DNA from: Lingula anatina
Lineage: Eukaryota; Brachiopoda; Lingulata; Lingulida; Lingulidae
Direction: 5' to 3'
DNA: 64,000 nt
Assembly: GCF_001039355.2 (NCBI RefSeq)
Contig: NW_019776091.1
Span: 167,456 to 231,455, forward strand
Position 1 is the first letter of the stretch. Each line of letters opens with the position of its first letter. Of the stretch, positions 34,739 through 46,552 are shown piece after piece. The translations under genes and the position numbers were made by a program. A model generated the notes under the pieces. It had not been told where the DNA came from and did no database searches. It saw only the letters and a program-made list of their open reading frames with translations.

Positions 34739-37700
34739 AACCCTGTCCTAGATCACCAAGGTATACGCTATACACATTTGTTGAGCAAATTATGATTCAA
34801 CGACCTGTTTTCGAATCCTGAATGCCTTTTTTTTTTACCTTAATGGTGATATTAATTAGAATTAACAATAAATTCAAAGATAGCTAGGCTAATAGTTTTG
34901 TCAACTGCTATGACTATTGTCACTTTTTGATATACTCCTCTACTGGATACCGGATTAGGGATTTTCCCTGTAAATCGAATTTTCCTTGGGAAAAATGCCT
35001 ACTAATTAATCATTGCACTAGCATGGGGCTTGGACGGTGTTTTATATTTAGTCCAAATTTATTAAAATTCTAAATGATTCTCCGGAACATAACATTTAGA
35101 TAGCAAGTTCAGCTGGTAATGCATTGTCATCATGCACTTTTATCTCAGGTATTTTCGTCTGAATTAGGACTGAAAGTAGCTTTGCAGGATATTTAGACAT
35201 ATAAAATACGACTTTGGAGCAGTTTTTAAGTTTGACAGCCGCGAAGGCCAAGCGTCGCTTAGCACATTATAAAATAGGCATGTGCTTATATATTATTTGA
35301 ATTTTTTTCGGATAGATTAACAATCACAATATATATGGTCAAAAACAAAACATTTTAGAAACATTATTAAACACATTGAAAACACTATTTGCAAAGCGCA
35401 TGCGGTAAGCACCCTTTATTTTCTTCAAACCGAGACTGATATCCGGTGCTGCAGCGGCGGAGAAGAACTGAGTTTGCTGCGTTTAAGTCCAGGCGTTCAT
35501 GCAATTTCGCAGAACATGTAAGTCTTGTAAATCAGACACTTTTCATTGCATATTGGAGAGTCAGCAGACATTTACACTTTGCTGGGAAAATGTGAAGTAT
35601 TTACAGGAAAAAATTTGTGCTGAACTTGGTGCGTTTGCGGCATGTGTCATAAAAACGAAACTCGAGTCGTTTTGTTTACAGTACCACATTGATCTGCGGT
35701 CTCTTGTTGTTGTGCTTGTGAATCTAATTATCTTACATCACCTTCTTATTACAAAATTTCCAGTGTTCCAGATGCATAAAAAGATGCTTTGAAAAAACAA
35801 ACGTGTATTTACTACATTGCCCAAGCTTACCAGCATGGTCCGCTTAGCGTCTCTCATTACGCTAAATTGTCAGTAGTTTACCACCAGCAAGCAAGGCCAN
35901 TTGTTATTATTTATTTTGCATAATTTTACATATTATTTTTGATAATGATAGTTATTTTAAAAAGTTCCGATGCTGAGACGAATAAATATAATGAATCAAT
36001 GTTATCGACCAGGTACCGTAATAACAAAGAGTAATTGTTCTAAATCAGCAATTTTTACAATATACATCTTCGTTACCTCAGTGACTATGGAGGTGTAGTC
36101 TGTATTGAAGACGTATCCAGGACATATCTTATTATCTACACCACAGCCGTTTTGAACAACCCCATCTCCCAGGACAGACTCTGTGCTATTTTCATACACA
36201 TAGTATAGTGTGGTAGCTGTGGTCACTAGCCCGGTAGAATAATTGGTCACAGACTGATTGTAGATGGCGCTGGGGTCGGGGCAAGTCCAGCCGGGATTGG
36301 CTCCAACAAACATCAAGAGTAACATGTCCATACCAGTGTTCAGGCACCATCCTGTCTCTATGATCAGGACGATTGAAAGCTGGTACCATCCAATTTGTCC
36401 TAAATGTTCGAAAGAAAAGTCGCATTCAACAATAAGGAAGAATAATTATCCTAGCTTTACCGGGGCCATTGTGAAAGAATTTGTTTATGGTAATGTCAAA
36501 AATTTGCATTTTCTTCAAGCCTTGCAGTCTCAGTCGTGAATTATTGCTCACAGAGATATGATATTCTCCAAATGTATTTTCATTAAAGACAAGTTAAAAG
36601 TCATAATTGTACAATGTAACTGTTATGCCATAATTCTGTGAAAAATATGTGCCTGTGGACAGTTTTTGGGAACCCTCTCTCAACGACAAGACTGCTTTGC
36701 TAGCCAGATAAGCGAAGACAGATTACGTTACGAGTATTTCGCACCTAGAAACGACAAAGACAAAACAATTAACTCGGGGACAGAAATAATTGGCTCTTAT
36801 TTGTATGTCGATTAGCACATATATACCCTGTAGGTCCAGCGAGAATTTTTGCACATAATGACGTCATCACGTTATGATTGACGTCATAACAGCTGGCCTC
36901 TGGTAAAGTGTAAAGAATGATAGTGATATAGTGGCTTGGGTCAAACGGAAAACTTTTATCATGCATGGGTTCAAGATTCAGGATATCAGTAAGGCTGAGT
37001 TCATTGAACGGAGTTCTTTCCCTCCATCTCCCCAGCGCGGTCCCACCTCTGTAAGGTCTTCATTCATGCGTTATCAACACTGTCTCAGAAGAATTAATCA
37101 GGAGCACCCGACCTCTCGCGACTGTGAATATTTTTCTTTATTTTTTAAAGAGAGGGCGAAGCTAGTTACAGTAACCGTATAGGTTATCAGTTAAGCCTTT
37201 CAAAAACTGTAGTGTATCGTAAAATTCTACATACTGAACACTTTCTACTATGGAAAATTACTAAAATTAATTAAAATAAAAATTACTGGAACTAAAAAAC
37301 ATCGAAACCCAGCTGCTGCATAACTAATATAAATACAATACGGAAGTTATATTCTATGTTTTATATAGTTAAAGCAAGCACTATTTTCTATGAGGCAAAT
37401 TATGTAAGATGCAAGAGAGAGCATTTTGTCAACATGCTGGATGACTGTCTGGCCCCACTTATAAAAGTTCCCGTTTTCAGTATCGCTAAACAAAATTAAA
37501 ACTTATTTAAAACCTTTATTAATAGAATTAAAGCCTTCTTCTCTTCGCGTTTTGTTTTTAATAATCCGAAGAATACGCAGAAAATTTCAAACCCAGCTTA
37601 AGTACCCTTGCCTTCTACAGTGTCTAGTTGTAACTTTAAAAGTCTTAGTAGACTTACCAACTTCAACCAATATGTCCTCATATTCTACCATTTGTCGCCC

Positions 37701-37739
37701 ACTGTCATCAGACGTGTGTCTTAGGCTGTCTCCTGTCAT
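25664..37739 (-). CDS. SLC22-type organic ion transporter, 11 exons, TM7-TM8 exon not found
   Basis: Plasma-membrane MFS transporter of the organic cation/anion family. Exons, all with GT-AG and matching phases: 37739-37658, 36399-36077, 30483-30364, 30176-30065, 29814-29625, 28878-28746, 28223-28117, 27100-27018, 26838-26718, 26242-26170, 25894-25664 (524 residues). Visible marks: N-terminal YEDILVEVGQIGWYQ; a large loop with Cys residues and sequons NQS, NYS, NST; FGQVSDLFGRKK after TM2; GLEFLGPRYR; LPESPRWLL; IGRKK; TGESYPTCIR; GMGMNSMAARIGGILAP. Between exon 7 (ends FKFMFVW) and exon 8 (starts at IGRKK) about 35-40 residues of TM7-TM8 expected in the family are missing; phases still match. 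The usual LPET motif near the C terminus is degenerate (NETNDKALADTL). Substrate cannot be told. Exons 1 and 2 also occur in duplicated blocks. Confidence 0.85.
27284..27700 (+). other. unrecognised 138-codon open frame inside SLC22 intron 7
   Basis: ATG-initiated frame of 138 residues, rich in Lys, His and Asn, without a signal peptide, membrane segment or motif I recognise. It lies on the strand opposite the transporter, in the intron where the missing TM7-TM8 exon would be expected. It may be a fragment of a mobile element or a chance frame. Confidence 0.2.
27878..28066. mobile_element. near-perfect palindromic MITE in SLC22 intron 7
   Basis: About 190 bp with long inverted arms: GAATGGATGATCCGAGTACT on the left and its inverse on the right, then GATCCGCC...TATGGCCGA and CAAAAGCGATG in both arms. 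The transcript of either strand would fold into a long hairpin. No coding capacity. Confidence 0.8.
29179..29463. mobile_element. MITE with GTGTTCAGAA-type ends
   Basis: Left GGCTGTGTTCAGAACAGAAG and right, read inversely, GGCCGTGTTCAGAATAGAAA, with CTAGCAG shared further inside; about 285 bp. It lies in an SLC22 intron and touches the next element on its right. Confidence 0.65.
29464..29613. mobile_element. GATC-type palindromic MITE relative
   Basis: Contains cccagaccctatcg, ggatcgatctatctccaagg, caacttaagcggcttag and ends gggaacccagtc. The same order of words is found at 44872-45128, which is longer. Both resemble the 9003 and 16855 family in their TAGATCGA cores. Confidence 0.6.
30644..31956. 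repeat. 656-bp direct duplication around n at 31300 (SLC22 exon 2)
   Basis: 30644-31299 and 31301-31956 have the same length and near-identical sequence, intron and exon alike, starting ataccccaaagtgacagac and ending tgtcctaaat. Each holds a full copy of exon 2 (31293-30971 and 31950-31628). The first copy ends at the n within a few bases of the exon 2 acceptor, so only the second and third copies have a visible full acceptor. Confidence 0.85.
34560..34740. repeat. (AAAT)n microsatellite with internal unit
   Basis: AAAT repeats interrupted by two copies of ttcaaaaacaggtcgatagacg. The allelic copy at about 38945-39082 is shorter. The Ile-Tyr-Leu-Phe frame on the minus strand is an artefact. 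Confidence 0.9.
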
Positions 37740-38980
37740 TGTCAGGTGAGAAACGCTTCACCTGTCGAAGGTTTTAAAACGTATAAGCCTACACGCTTCG
37801 AAACTTTGGCTAATCACTTGAACCTATTTTTACGCAGCACCAAAGGCACTGGAGCACAATTTGTATTCTCTCTTCTTTCTTCCAGAAGGCAAATATGATT
37901 CCTTAAATTTGAATAATTAACTGTTTAAAAAATTATCAATGTAATTAAATCACTCCCTACTTGGAATAGCATATATTCAGCGGCACTTAAAAAGTGAAAG
38001 TTGTTGCAAATATTCACTCCGTCTATCGTCTCTAACTAGTTTATTCCAGTTTGTCCTACATCAGCTCATTTTAACATCCTAGAATGATAGACCCCATCCA
38101 ACACCAGATACGCAGACATTGGTTTAAGACCGAGGGGATTGGCTTCAACGCGTTTGGCTTTAATTTATATGCAGATTATGTAAGCCCTAATCTTTTAACC
38201 TGCACGCCATGCTTTTCGAGTGTCGTAAGGTGGGGCTGTGCTCAAACTAGGGCTCAAAATCAAGTTTTTATAGATAAAATCAACAATAAGTCTTTAAAGA
38301 AAAAATCCCTGAGTCCCTTTTGTAGTACTTTAGTCAAGTGTCATAATATCATTAAAAGTATGTTTATATTTGTCCAGATGCCTGAGAAAATCAGGAAACC
38401 GAAAATGATGTTTTGTCCCAAAAATCCCAATATTACGTTACACGATGAATTTGGAGCTGTGTTTCAAGCTTAATTAGATGTTTTGAAGATACATTTTATA
38501 ATTGCAACAGGAATAAAACTTAAGTAAAACTAAGACACTAGATTTAAGATAAATCTCCAACCTGCAGTCCTACCTTAAAACGGTTTAATTGAAATCACTG
38601 CTTGTTGGGTCCAACTGATAACCTTGGCCCGGGACAGGAGACACGATCACTGCGTTTGATCTATGACCCATCTGACTCACAGGATAAGCGTCCCGGCAAA
38701 TCCTGAAAGACACTTTTCACCTCAACGGTACACTTATCTTTATCGAAACGCTTTAAGAGACTGTCAATAAAATAGCCTGATTATTTTACGCGAGAGCCCC
38801 CCCCCCCCCCACTCCCCTCCCCCTTCGTCTTCAGATTTATTACACATGTACACTGTATACCAAATGCATGTACAGTTCAGGTTTGACCTATCGCTAGGGC
38901 TTAAACAAATAAATAAATACAAAATAATTTTTAAATAGATAAAAAATAATTCAAAAACAGGTCGATAGACGATAAATAAG

Positions 38981-39017
<37 letters not shown>

Positions 39018-39038
39018 CAAAAACAGGTCGATAGACGA

Positions 39039-39081
<43 letters not shown>

Positions 39082-39759
39082 AACCCTGTCCTAGATCACC
39101 AAGGTATACGCTATACACATTTGTTGAGCAAATTATGATTCAACGACCTGTTTTCGAATCCTGAATGCCTTTTTTTTTTTTTACCTTAATGGTGATATTA
39201 ATTAGAATTAACAATAAATTCAAAGATAGGCTAATATTTTTGTCAACTGCTATGACTATTGTCACTTTTTGATATACTCCTCTACCGGATACCGGAATAG
39301 GGATTTTCCCTGTAAATCGAATTTTCCTTGGGAAAAATGCCTACTAATTAATCATTGCACTAGCATGGGGCTTGGACGGTGTTTTATATTTAGTCCAAAT
39401 TTATTAAAATTCTAAATGATTCTCGTGCGTACCGGAACATAACATTTAGATAGCAAGTTCAGCTGGTAATGCATTGTCATCATGCACTTTTATCTCAGGT
39501 ATTTTCGTCTGAATTAGGACTGAAAGTAGCTTTGCAGGATATTTAGACATATAAAATACGACTTTGGAGCAGTTTTTAAGTTTGACAGCCGCGAAGGCCA
39601 AGCGTCGCTTAGCACATTATAAAATATGCATGTGCTTATATATTATTTGAATTTTTTCGGATATATTAACAATCACAATATATATGGTCAAAAACAAAAC
39701 ATTTTAGAAACATTATTAAACACATTGAAAACACTATTTGCAAAGCGCATGCGGTAAGC

Positions 39760-39866
39760 ACCCTTTATTTTCTTCAAACCGAGACTGATATCCGGTGCTG
39801 CAGCGGCGGAGAAGAACTAAGTTTGCTGCGTTTAAGTCCAGGCGTTCATGCTATTTCGCAGAACTT
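39760..39866 (+). promoter_or_regulatory. candidate first (5' UTR) exon of the two-ended zinc-finger gene
   Basis: GC-richer stretch (gatatccggtgctgcagcggcggag) ending in a donor GAACTT|GTAAGT at 39866. A short upstream ATG (39848) reads out of this exon and meets TGA directly after splicing to the acceptor at 40384, so the main start is the ATG at 40399. The haplotype copy is at about 35410-35517. Confidence 0.45.
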
Positions 39867-40398
39867 GTAAGTCTTGTAAATCAGACACTTTTCATTGCAT
39901 ATTGGAGAGTCAGCAGACATTTACACTTTGCTGGGAAAATGTGAATAATTTACAGGAAAAAATTTGTGCTGAACTTGGTGCGTTTGTGGCATGTGTCATA
40001 AAAACGAAACTCGAGTCGTTTTGTTTTCAGTACCACATTGATCTGCGGTCTCTTGTTGTTGTGCTTGTGAATCTAATTATCTTACATCACCTTCTTATTA
40101 CAAAATTTCCAGTGTTCCAGATGCATAAAAAGATGCTTTGAAAAAACAAACGTGTATTTACTACATTGCCCAAGCTTACCAGCATGGTCCGCTTAGCGTC
40201 TCTCATTACGCTAATTGTCAGTAGTTTACCACCAGCAAGCAAGGCCAAAGCGGCACTGCATTATCTGTAATGCCACTGGTGAAAGTGACAAATATTTGTG
40301 TATTACATAGGCTGTGTCCTAAATGTTAACAGTTGTTTTCATCTCACAGATTTTATTCTTCATTTTAAAACGTTTTCCTTCCAGACTGAATCTGAAAT

Positions 40399-43300
40399 AT
40401 GCTGAAAGTGTCAAGAATTGATATCAACCTGCCCACAGATCTGGTGCAGACATGTGCCGGTGTCCGAGAAAAACAACTTTGCAAGTTTATTGCTACAAAT
40501 AGTTCTGGTAGGGATTTAACTGACAACATTGTGATTGAAATAATGCACCTTAAACAGATAAAAGCTGACGTTATAGTAAATGCTGCATAATACAGTTGTT
40601 TAAGTAATATTATACAGTATGAAGTGACCATCTATATTAGGCTCTTTTTCTCGCTTCATTCTCTGTTTGTGTTATCAACACATAAGAAAAAAGTCCAAGA
40701 ACAATGTAAATAAATGAAAATTTTAATTTGTTTGTATGAGGTACAGTAGAACATGCTGAAATGTATGACATTATCTGAAAGAAAACAATTATGTTCAAGC
40801 AGACACTGAGTTTTAGAGCAGCAGAGGAAGAAATGGGAGTAAAATTGGCATTCATAAAAATATTGTATGTTTCAAGAAATAAAGTAATCTTTTATGCAAA
40901 GACATGCGGGTGCTGAATATTGATGTGAAGTTTGACGGTTTGTTTTTTTCAGGGGAATTTCAACACAGCATTGAGGTTCGTGGAAAGCAGAACAATATGA
41001 TTTCACTGGAACTAACAAATTTAAAGATCAGCTTCAAAGATGGAAAGTTTGTCGCTGAAATAGAACAGGCTTTGAAAGTGTTTCATGGAGAGGAGGAAGT
41101 AGAGGGCGCCACAGTGGTGCGCGAAGAGACGTCCAACTCACAGGGTGTCCAGTTACAAAATGAAGCCACATTGCCAGGGTGGTATGACGGCACCTCGCAA
41201 GAAAATAGTCCAAACCCATCTTCAGAACCTGAGAGTACATCAAACTCACTGAATCCTTTCCCAAAGAGACTGTTTCAAAATACAGCCAGGAAAAGATCCG
41301 TCACTGCTACTGTGACAACTTCATGTGCTTCAACGCAACAGGAATCTCTCTCTAAGAAATCCAGGACTGGGGCCCCTGGTATTTGCAATCCAGTGTATGA
41401 CTCCAGCACCGGCCCTGCTAATACTGACAAGAACTTGGCAGAACAAACTCTGGAGGCTGTCAGTGAAGGATTGGAGGACATTTTGGAGGTGAAAGTGGAA
41501 CCAGACCCTGACTTGGATGTCAGATTAAAAAGCAGCTCAGAGGGTAACACCCCTGTATTGGTGAACAGTACTTTGCACCCCCCTCCCCCATCTTCACAGA
41601 GTGCACCCTCGCTGTCACCAAATCAGTGTCAGCTTAAGAGACGCCCAGTGCCCCAGAGACTGTCAGGACATTCTGTGACACACACTGCAGGGAATCTCTC
41701 CATGGTGGGGACAGCACTGCAAGACACAGGACATCAACTGGATCCTGGAGAATTCCAGGTGAGGGGTGCACTTTCACTGTCATGATAATAGGTTGGCAAA
41801 GAAATTAATTCAGAATATTGAAAATAAATGAAGTAATTATCTTATATGAGTTTTCGGCATGGAACTGTATTGTCAAAATAGTCCCAGTACTTGAATTAAA
41901 TATCAAAAAGAAAATATATATCTCATAAAATATGAAAATAACAAGAATGAATAAGATTACATAAAAACTAGCAATAGAGAAATGTTTACAAAAGTTGCAT
42001 TGGCCCCAAACCTAAAAAGGTCCTTTCTAGCACTAAATGCATGTCATGATCACCCATCAATTTTTGATTTTAATTCATAAAATAAATGATCGATGAAAGC
42101 AACAACATAAAAATTTGAATATATTTCAACTATTGAATCGTTCATTTGCCTTTTCTTTATTACTGATATATGCATTTTAATTTTTGCTGAAAAATCCAGA
42201 ATCCAGTTATGCCCATAACACTATTTATGTAGTGGAAAGGAAGCCAGTATTCTTACTTGTATAATCAATACAGAATTTTCTTGTCCCCCACCATTTTATC
42301 ATGTTACCTGTCTACTACAGTGTTTTTTCTGCTATTGGCAATTCCTCTAACGTAGCATGAGAATTGTGTGGGATTTTCGTAGCAGTAGACAGACAGCATG
42401 ACAGCGGTTGTCATTTCCCGCACATACAGCCCTTGTAATACACGTACCAAAGAGGTAAGTTTGCATCTTGTTTTTGTCTAATTGCATTCTTTTTCATCAT
42501 CTTATTCAAGTGTTAAATGAGTGAACACAAAATCTTCATTGGAAATAATATTCAAATCTGATTGATTCATTGAACATTTTCTCCCATTTCGAAACTGACA
42601 TTTGTCAGTTTTGGTGGGCTCAGGTATCCTTGGTGACATGCAAACAAAAGATACAAAATCTAAAAAAGTACATCAAGAACAATTTGGTTAGTTATTAGTC
42701 ACTAACAGTGATTAATTTAATGATATTTTGGTCAAATTATTTCTAAATAAGGTCATACTGACTGCAAGTAGTTGCACATTAACTCTCACTTTCATTCATT
42801 TTAAAAATGAAAGAAATTAGAGTATTCATATTCCAGATGACATTGATTCTAAAATTAATGCATTTTGATGTAAACCACATTATTAAATTTAAACATGGAG
42901 TGTCAATTTTATTTTCTTTTATTTATTTATTTGATAAAATGCCTTAAATCATATGTATATCACCATGTTATAAAACGACTTACGACCCAGTGTTATATTT
43001 TCAGGAACATTAATCAAATAATTTTTGAAACAGAAAAACAGAAGAAAAACAAGAGCAAGAAGATTTACATAGAATTCAGACAAGAAGAAATAATAAGGAA
43101 CATATTCAATTTGCCTTAACACTTGAAAATGACAGTGGTGCACAGACTTCACAGTCTGTAGAAAAACAGTCAACGAAACGCTTATATTTATATAAATATT
43201 AAAGCTTACATTGGGTGTCTCCCTTGTTTATGATGGAGATGTATAATATGATTATGGACCAAATACTAATCGGCTTTTTTGATTCTAAAGAAATACTTGC

Positions 43301-46300
43301 ACAGTACTGACAGCTGAATTAGATGATAAATTTGAGATTTTAGAGAAGCCATGTGGTTAAGGCTCAGATATATTTTTAAAGGCAATATTTTCACAAGTTT
43401 TTTTAATGTTTTCTGAAGATAAAAACTTAATCTGATGCTAGACTTATGAACTAATTTGCAAAGAGGGGGATTTAGAATATTCCCTCTCAATATTTGTAGT
43501 TTTCATATATACTTTGTGTGGTTTTTGTGTCACCTTGGCAAACACGTTTAAGGTGGAAACCAATTCAAATGGTGGAATCGGTACCATTTTATTGGGACAA
43601 AGTGTTCTGGAGATGTGTAGAGAGAGAGAGGAATAACTTACATGTCAGATATTGAGGACCAAGAAGTTGGTTATGAATTCCTGACAGAGGACATAAGAAA
43701 GCTGGGAAATATGGTTGAAAATAATCTGTTCACTGCCATAGCACAGCTCTGTTTATTGGAAGTAAGTGTTTTTATGCTATTTAGAATTAATAGAAAAAAA
43801 TAAAAATGAGAGGAAAATTTAATATATTAATCCCACCTTTTTTGTGATGAGCATTTTTTTTTGTTTGTAGGAAAACTCGTTTTATTTATTTTCCAACCAT
43901 GGCAGTATAGTTTATAAATTCGGTGCAGATGAGTAGTATAATTGTTGTAGAATGTACCCTGTCTTGGTTTAAGGTTGCTGGTTAGAAGTCATTTTGTATG
44001 TGAAACTACTCTTTTTACAATGCATGTTCATATAAACATATATCGGAAAATAAATCTAATGATTAATGTGTGATGCCTTTAATTTTTTTAATTATCCTAA
44101 ACAAGGAGTAAACCCATTTTATTTCATAATGTGAACTATGACTAACAGATTTTACAGATAAAATTGAATACTTAGATGTTAAAGATTGCTAAAGTCCAGA
44201 TGAGTTTAATTATAAATTCAGTGAATTCAGTTATTGCACTTTCTGATGTATTCTCTGCTGGATGCAGGAGTTTAAGTTTTTGGATTGTATATTGGCATTT
44301 GGGTCAGGGTGAAGACTGACCACCTACATGTAACTGATCATTTTAAATAACAGCTCTTTTTATTTGTTACAGGTTCCTGCTGGGTCCCACAGGACAAAGT
44401 TACCAGACCAGTTTTCACGGAGTACATTGCATCAGAAAGCAATATCAAAATCATGGCCTTGCCCAATATGTAAATCAACATTTGCAACAAAATATTCCCT
44501 GAACAATCACATGGATATTCACGAAGCAGGCAATGGAGAAAGGTACAGGTGTGACAAATGTGGAACTTCATATGCTTTGAAGAGATATCTTACTGAACAT
44601 CTGAAACGGAAGCACCAACCACCTTCGTATAGGTGTCGCAAATGTGGGGAATTGTTTCGATGGAGGCGGTGCAAAATTGTTCATGAAACTTCCTGCAAAC
44701 CTGTGGAATCTCAACCCCCCATGTTTTAACTGCAGCTGTGGAATGTATCTCCCTGGTTTCAAAGTTAAGAACTTAAAGTCATCAATTCATGACTGAACAT
44801 CGGAAATGTACTTTTGACATTTTTATCTTCAAATTGTATATTTGATTTGTGGCATTTTATGAAGGACGCTATGGGACCATTACCAGACCCTATCGTACTA
44901 ACTGTGGATTGATCTATCTCCAAGGGGATTTTCGCTAAATTGCAATCAACTTAAGCAGCTTAGATGTCTGTCACGTCGACTGAAGCAGCTAGGGGGTAAT
45001 CAGTTATCATTTAGCAGCTTCAGTAGGAACGCTAGACATCTAAGCCACTTAGGCTAAAAGCAATTTAGTGAGAAACCCCTTGACGATGGATCAATCCTGT
45101 TAGATCATTTTAGGTATGGGAACCCAGTCTATCTGAGGTGAAGTCCTCACTGGAGACATAATCTTAGTAACAGCATACAGACATGGACACAGGGATTGAT
45201 GGTTGACAATTAATCAATGGCTACTACTTGATGAGAGTATTTGAACTGTATCACAAGGAACCTGCTGTAGAATCATTTGGGATTTTTTTTTAGCCTAGGC
45301 TTTTCTGAAAGGTTGCACAACTCAGAAGTTCAAGCCATACCTAGACAAACACTTTTTCTTTCACATGGCAGCAATAATGATTGTTTTAATCAGTGACAAA
45401 TCACTTCTACTGTAGAATAAGAAATGTTATAAACTTATATTCTGTGACATATTCCTTTGCCAGTTGAAAAAAACACTAAGTTTAAGTTAAGCAAGGTATA
45501 CCTATTAAAGATTTATATAATCATTTAACAGTCTTGTACTAAATGAAAAAAGTCTCGTCCAATGTTTTTTAGAAGAATATAACATATTTGTTACTTTTAT
45601 ATACTCTTTTTGGATATTTGTTATGCATTTGATGACAAATGTGGAATATGGAATGAAAGTATGCTGTCTAATAATAAATAAATATTTATTGTTGTTTTGA
45701 AACAATGTAGTGTAATGCACGTATTTATTCATGAACATTAAATTTAATGAGTAAAAGAAATTGTGTCTTGGAAGCAGAAGACAACTGGGCTGCCCATCAC
45801 TTTTGAGGCAGATAAAATGAACCTACTATGAAAGATGCAGGACTGCTGTTTGCCTACTTCTTTAAAAAGATAGTCAAGAGACATTAAATTGAATTATGTA
45901 GATACCAGCCCTTCATGGAGAATTCTTTTTAAAATGCAATAATAAAATGACGCAACTTTCAGCAGGACAAATTATTGAAATGTCAATTTTAGTCTTCCTT
46001 GTTGAAAATATGAGTTCCGTGTGTTCGATTGTAACTTGGATAAATAAAACAAATTCAGGTATTTGCCCAAGATTATAATTTGTTACAAATCGTGTAGTTT
46101 GTACATTTGTTTTTCATTTTCAAACAATGAGGGATGCTGCTACAGCACATGAGCAGGCTTCTGACACCTGGTCATTACATGTGTAATACTTGTTACAGGT
46201 ACAAGCAGCGCCTTTCTTCTGCGACATCTGCGGTGAGGAATTTCCATCCAGCAGCCATCTCTTGCACCATGTCGCGCACCACGAGAATGTCTTCAACAAA

Positions 46301-46552
46301 GTCACGTGCCCAATCTGCAAGGTTGTCATCAGCCACAGTACCAACCTACAGCAGCACCTCCAGACCCACACGATGAAGAAAGACTTTTGGTGTTCCGAAT
46401 GTGGAAGTATGTTTGGACAGAAGCGATATTTGCGGGAGCACAAGAGGTGCATGCACAAGCCGCATCCCTACAAGTGCCAGTTCTGTGAAAAAACTTTCCG
46501 ATGGAGGAGTGCGAAGAATACCCATCTGAAGCTGTGTAGTAAGGCTTCCTGA
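40399..46552 (+). CDS. zinc-finger transcription factor with alternative 3'-terminal finger exons
   Basis: Shared exons: 40399-40507 (36 codons, phase 1 donor) and 40953-41758 (268 codons, donor CCAG|GTGAGG, phase 0). From there two terminal exons are in phase 0: A, 44373-44729 (three C2H2/C2HC fingers), and B, 46199-46552 (four fingers). Both have an acceptor TTGTTACAG|GT and an own stop. Their last two fingers align (KRYLTEH / KRYLREH, LFRWRR / TFRWRS) and both final fingers end His-to-Cys. The shared part has an unrecognised N-terminal region of about 100 residues, then a Ser/Pro-rich linker with VKVEPDPD, a sumoylation-type motif. No BTB domain is visible, but the layout resembles insect lola and mod(mdg4), which swap terminal zinc-finger exons. 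Expected role: nuclear transcription regulator with isoform-specific DNA binding. Confidence 0.7.
42398..42454 (+). other. candidate alternative first coding exon
   Basis: ATG followed by 19 codons and the strong donor GAG|GTAAGT in phase 0, compatible with terminal exons A and B. It lies between the shared exon 3 and exon A. The peptide (MTAVVISRTYSPCN...) is not recognised. Support is only phase and donor strength. Confidence 0.3.
43642..43761 (+). other. candidate alternative first coding exon, 40 codons
   Basis: ATG, 40 open codons (MSDIEDQEVGYEF...AQLCLLE) and a donor GAA|GTAAGT in phase 0, about 600 bp before terminal exon A. No good acceptor is seen just upstream, so a separate transcription start is the simplest reading. 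It would give a short form with a new N terminus and the fingers of exon A or B. Confidence 0.45.
44872..45128. mobile_element. GATC-type palindromic MITE relative, long copy
   Basis: Two imperfect inverted arms: ccagaccctatcg...gattgatctatctccaagg on the left and ccttgacgatggatcaatcc...tatgggaacccag on the right, with agcagcttagatgtctg and its inverse near the centre. It follows terminal exon A, probably within its 3' UTR or the next intron. Confidence 0.65.

Larger units (their letters stand above)
31454..40247. repeat. about 4.4-kb direct duplication around n at 35900
   Basis: About 31454-35899 and 35901-40247 match along their length with scattered substitutions, small indels and an AAAT microsatellite length change (34.5-34.74 versus 38.94-39.08 kb). 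Both contain SLC22 exon 1 (33330-33249 and 37739-37658), exon 2, and the candidate first exon of the downstream zinc-finger gene. The single n at the join, and divergence spread over introns as over exons, suggest two haplotypes placed in tandem. Confidence 0.85.

Noticed and set aside
34389-34775. 128-codon Leu/Phe/Ile/Tyr-rich frame
   Set aside because: Translation of the AAAT microsatellite and a G/C homopolymer.
34795-34830. tRNA-like B box (TTCGAATCC)
   Set aside because: No A box or cloverleaf can be formed around it.
38084-38473. 129-codon frame near SLC22 exon 1
   Set aside because: The other copy (33674 onward) has a premature stop and small frame-breaking insertions, which argues against coding.
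39848-40141. 97-codon frame present in both haplotype copies (also 35499-35792)
   Set aside because: All differences I see between the copies change amino acids, and the frame begins inside a likely 5' UTR exon and reads through its GTAAGT donor. Looks noncoding.
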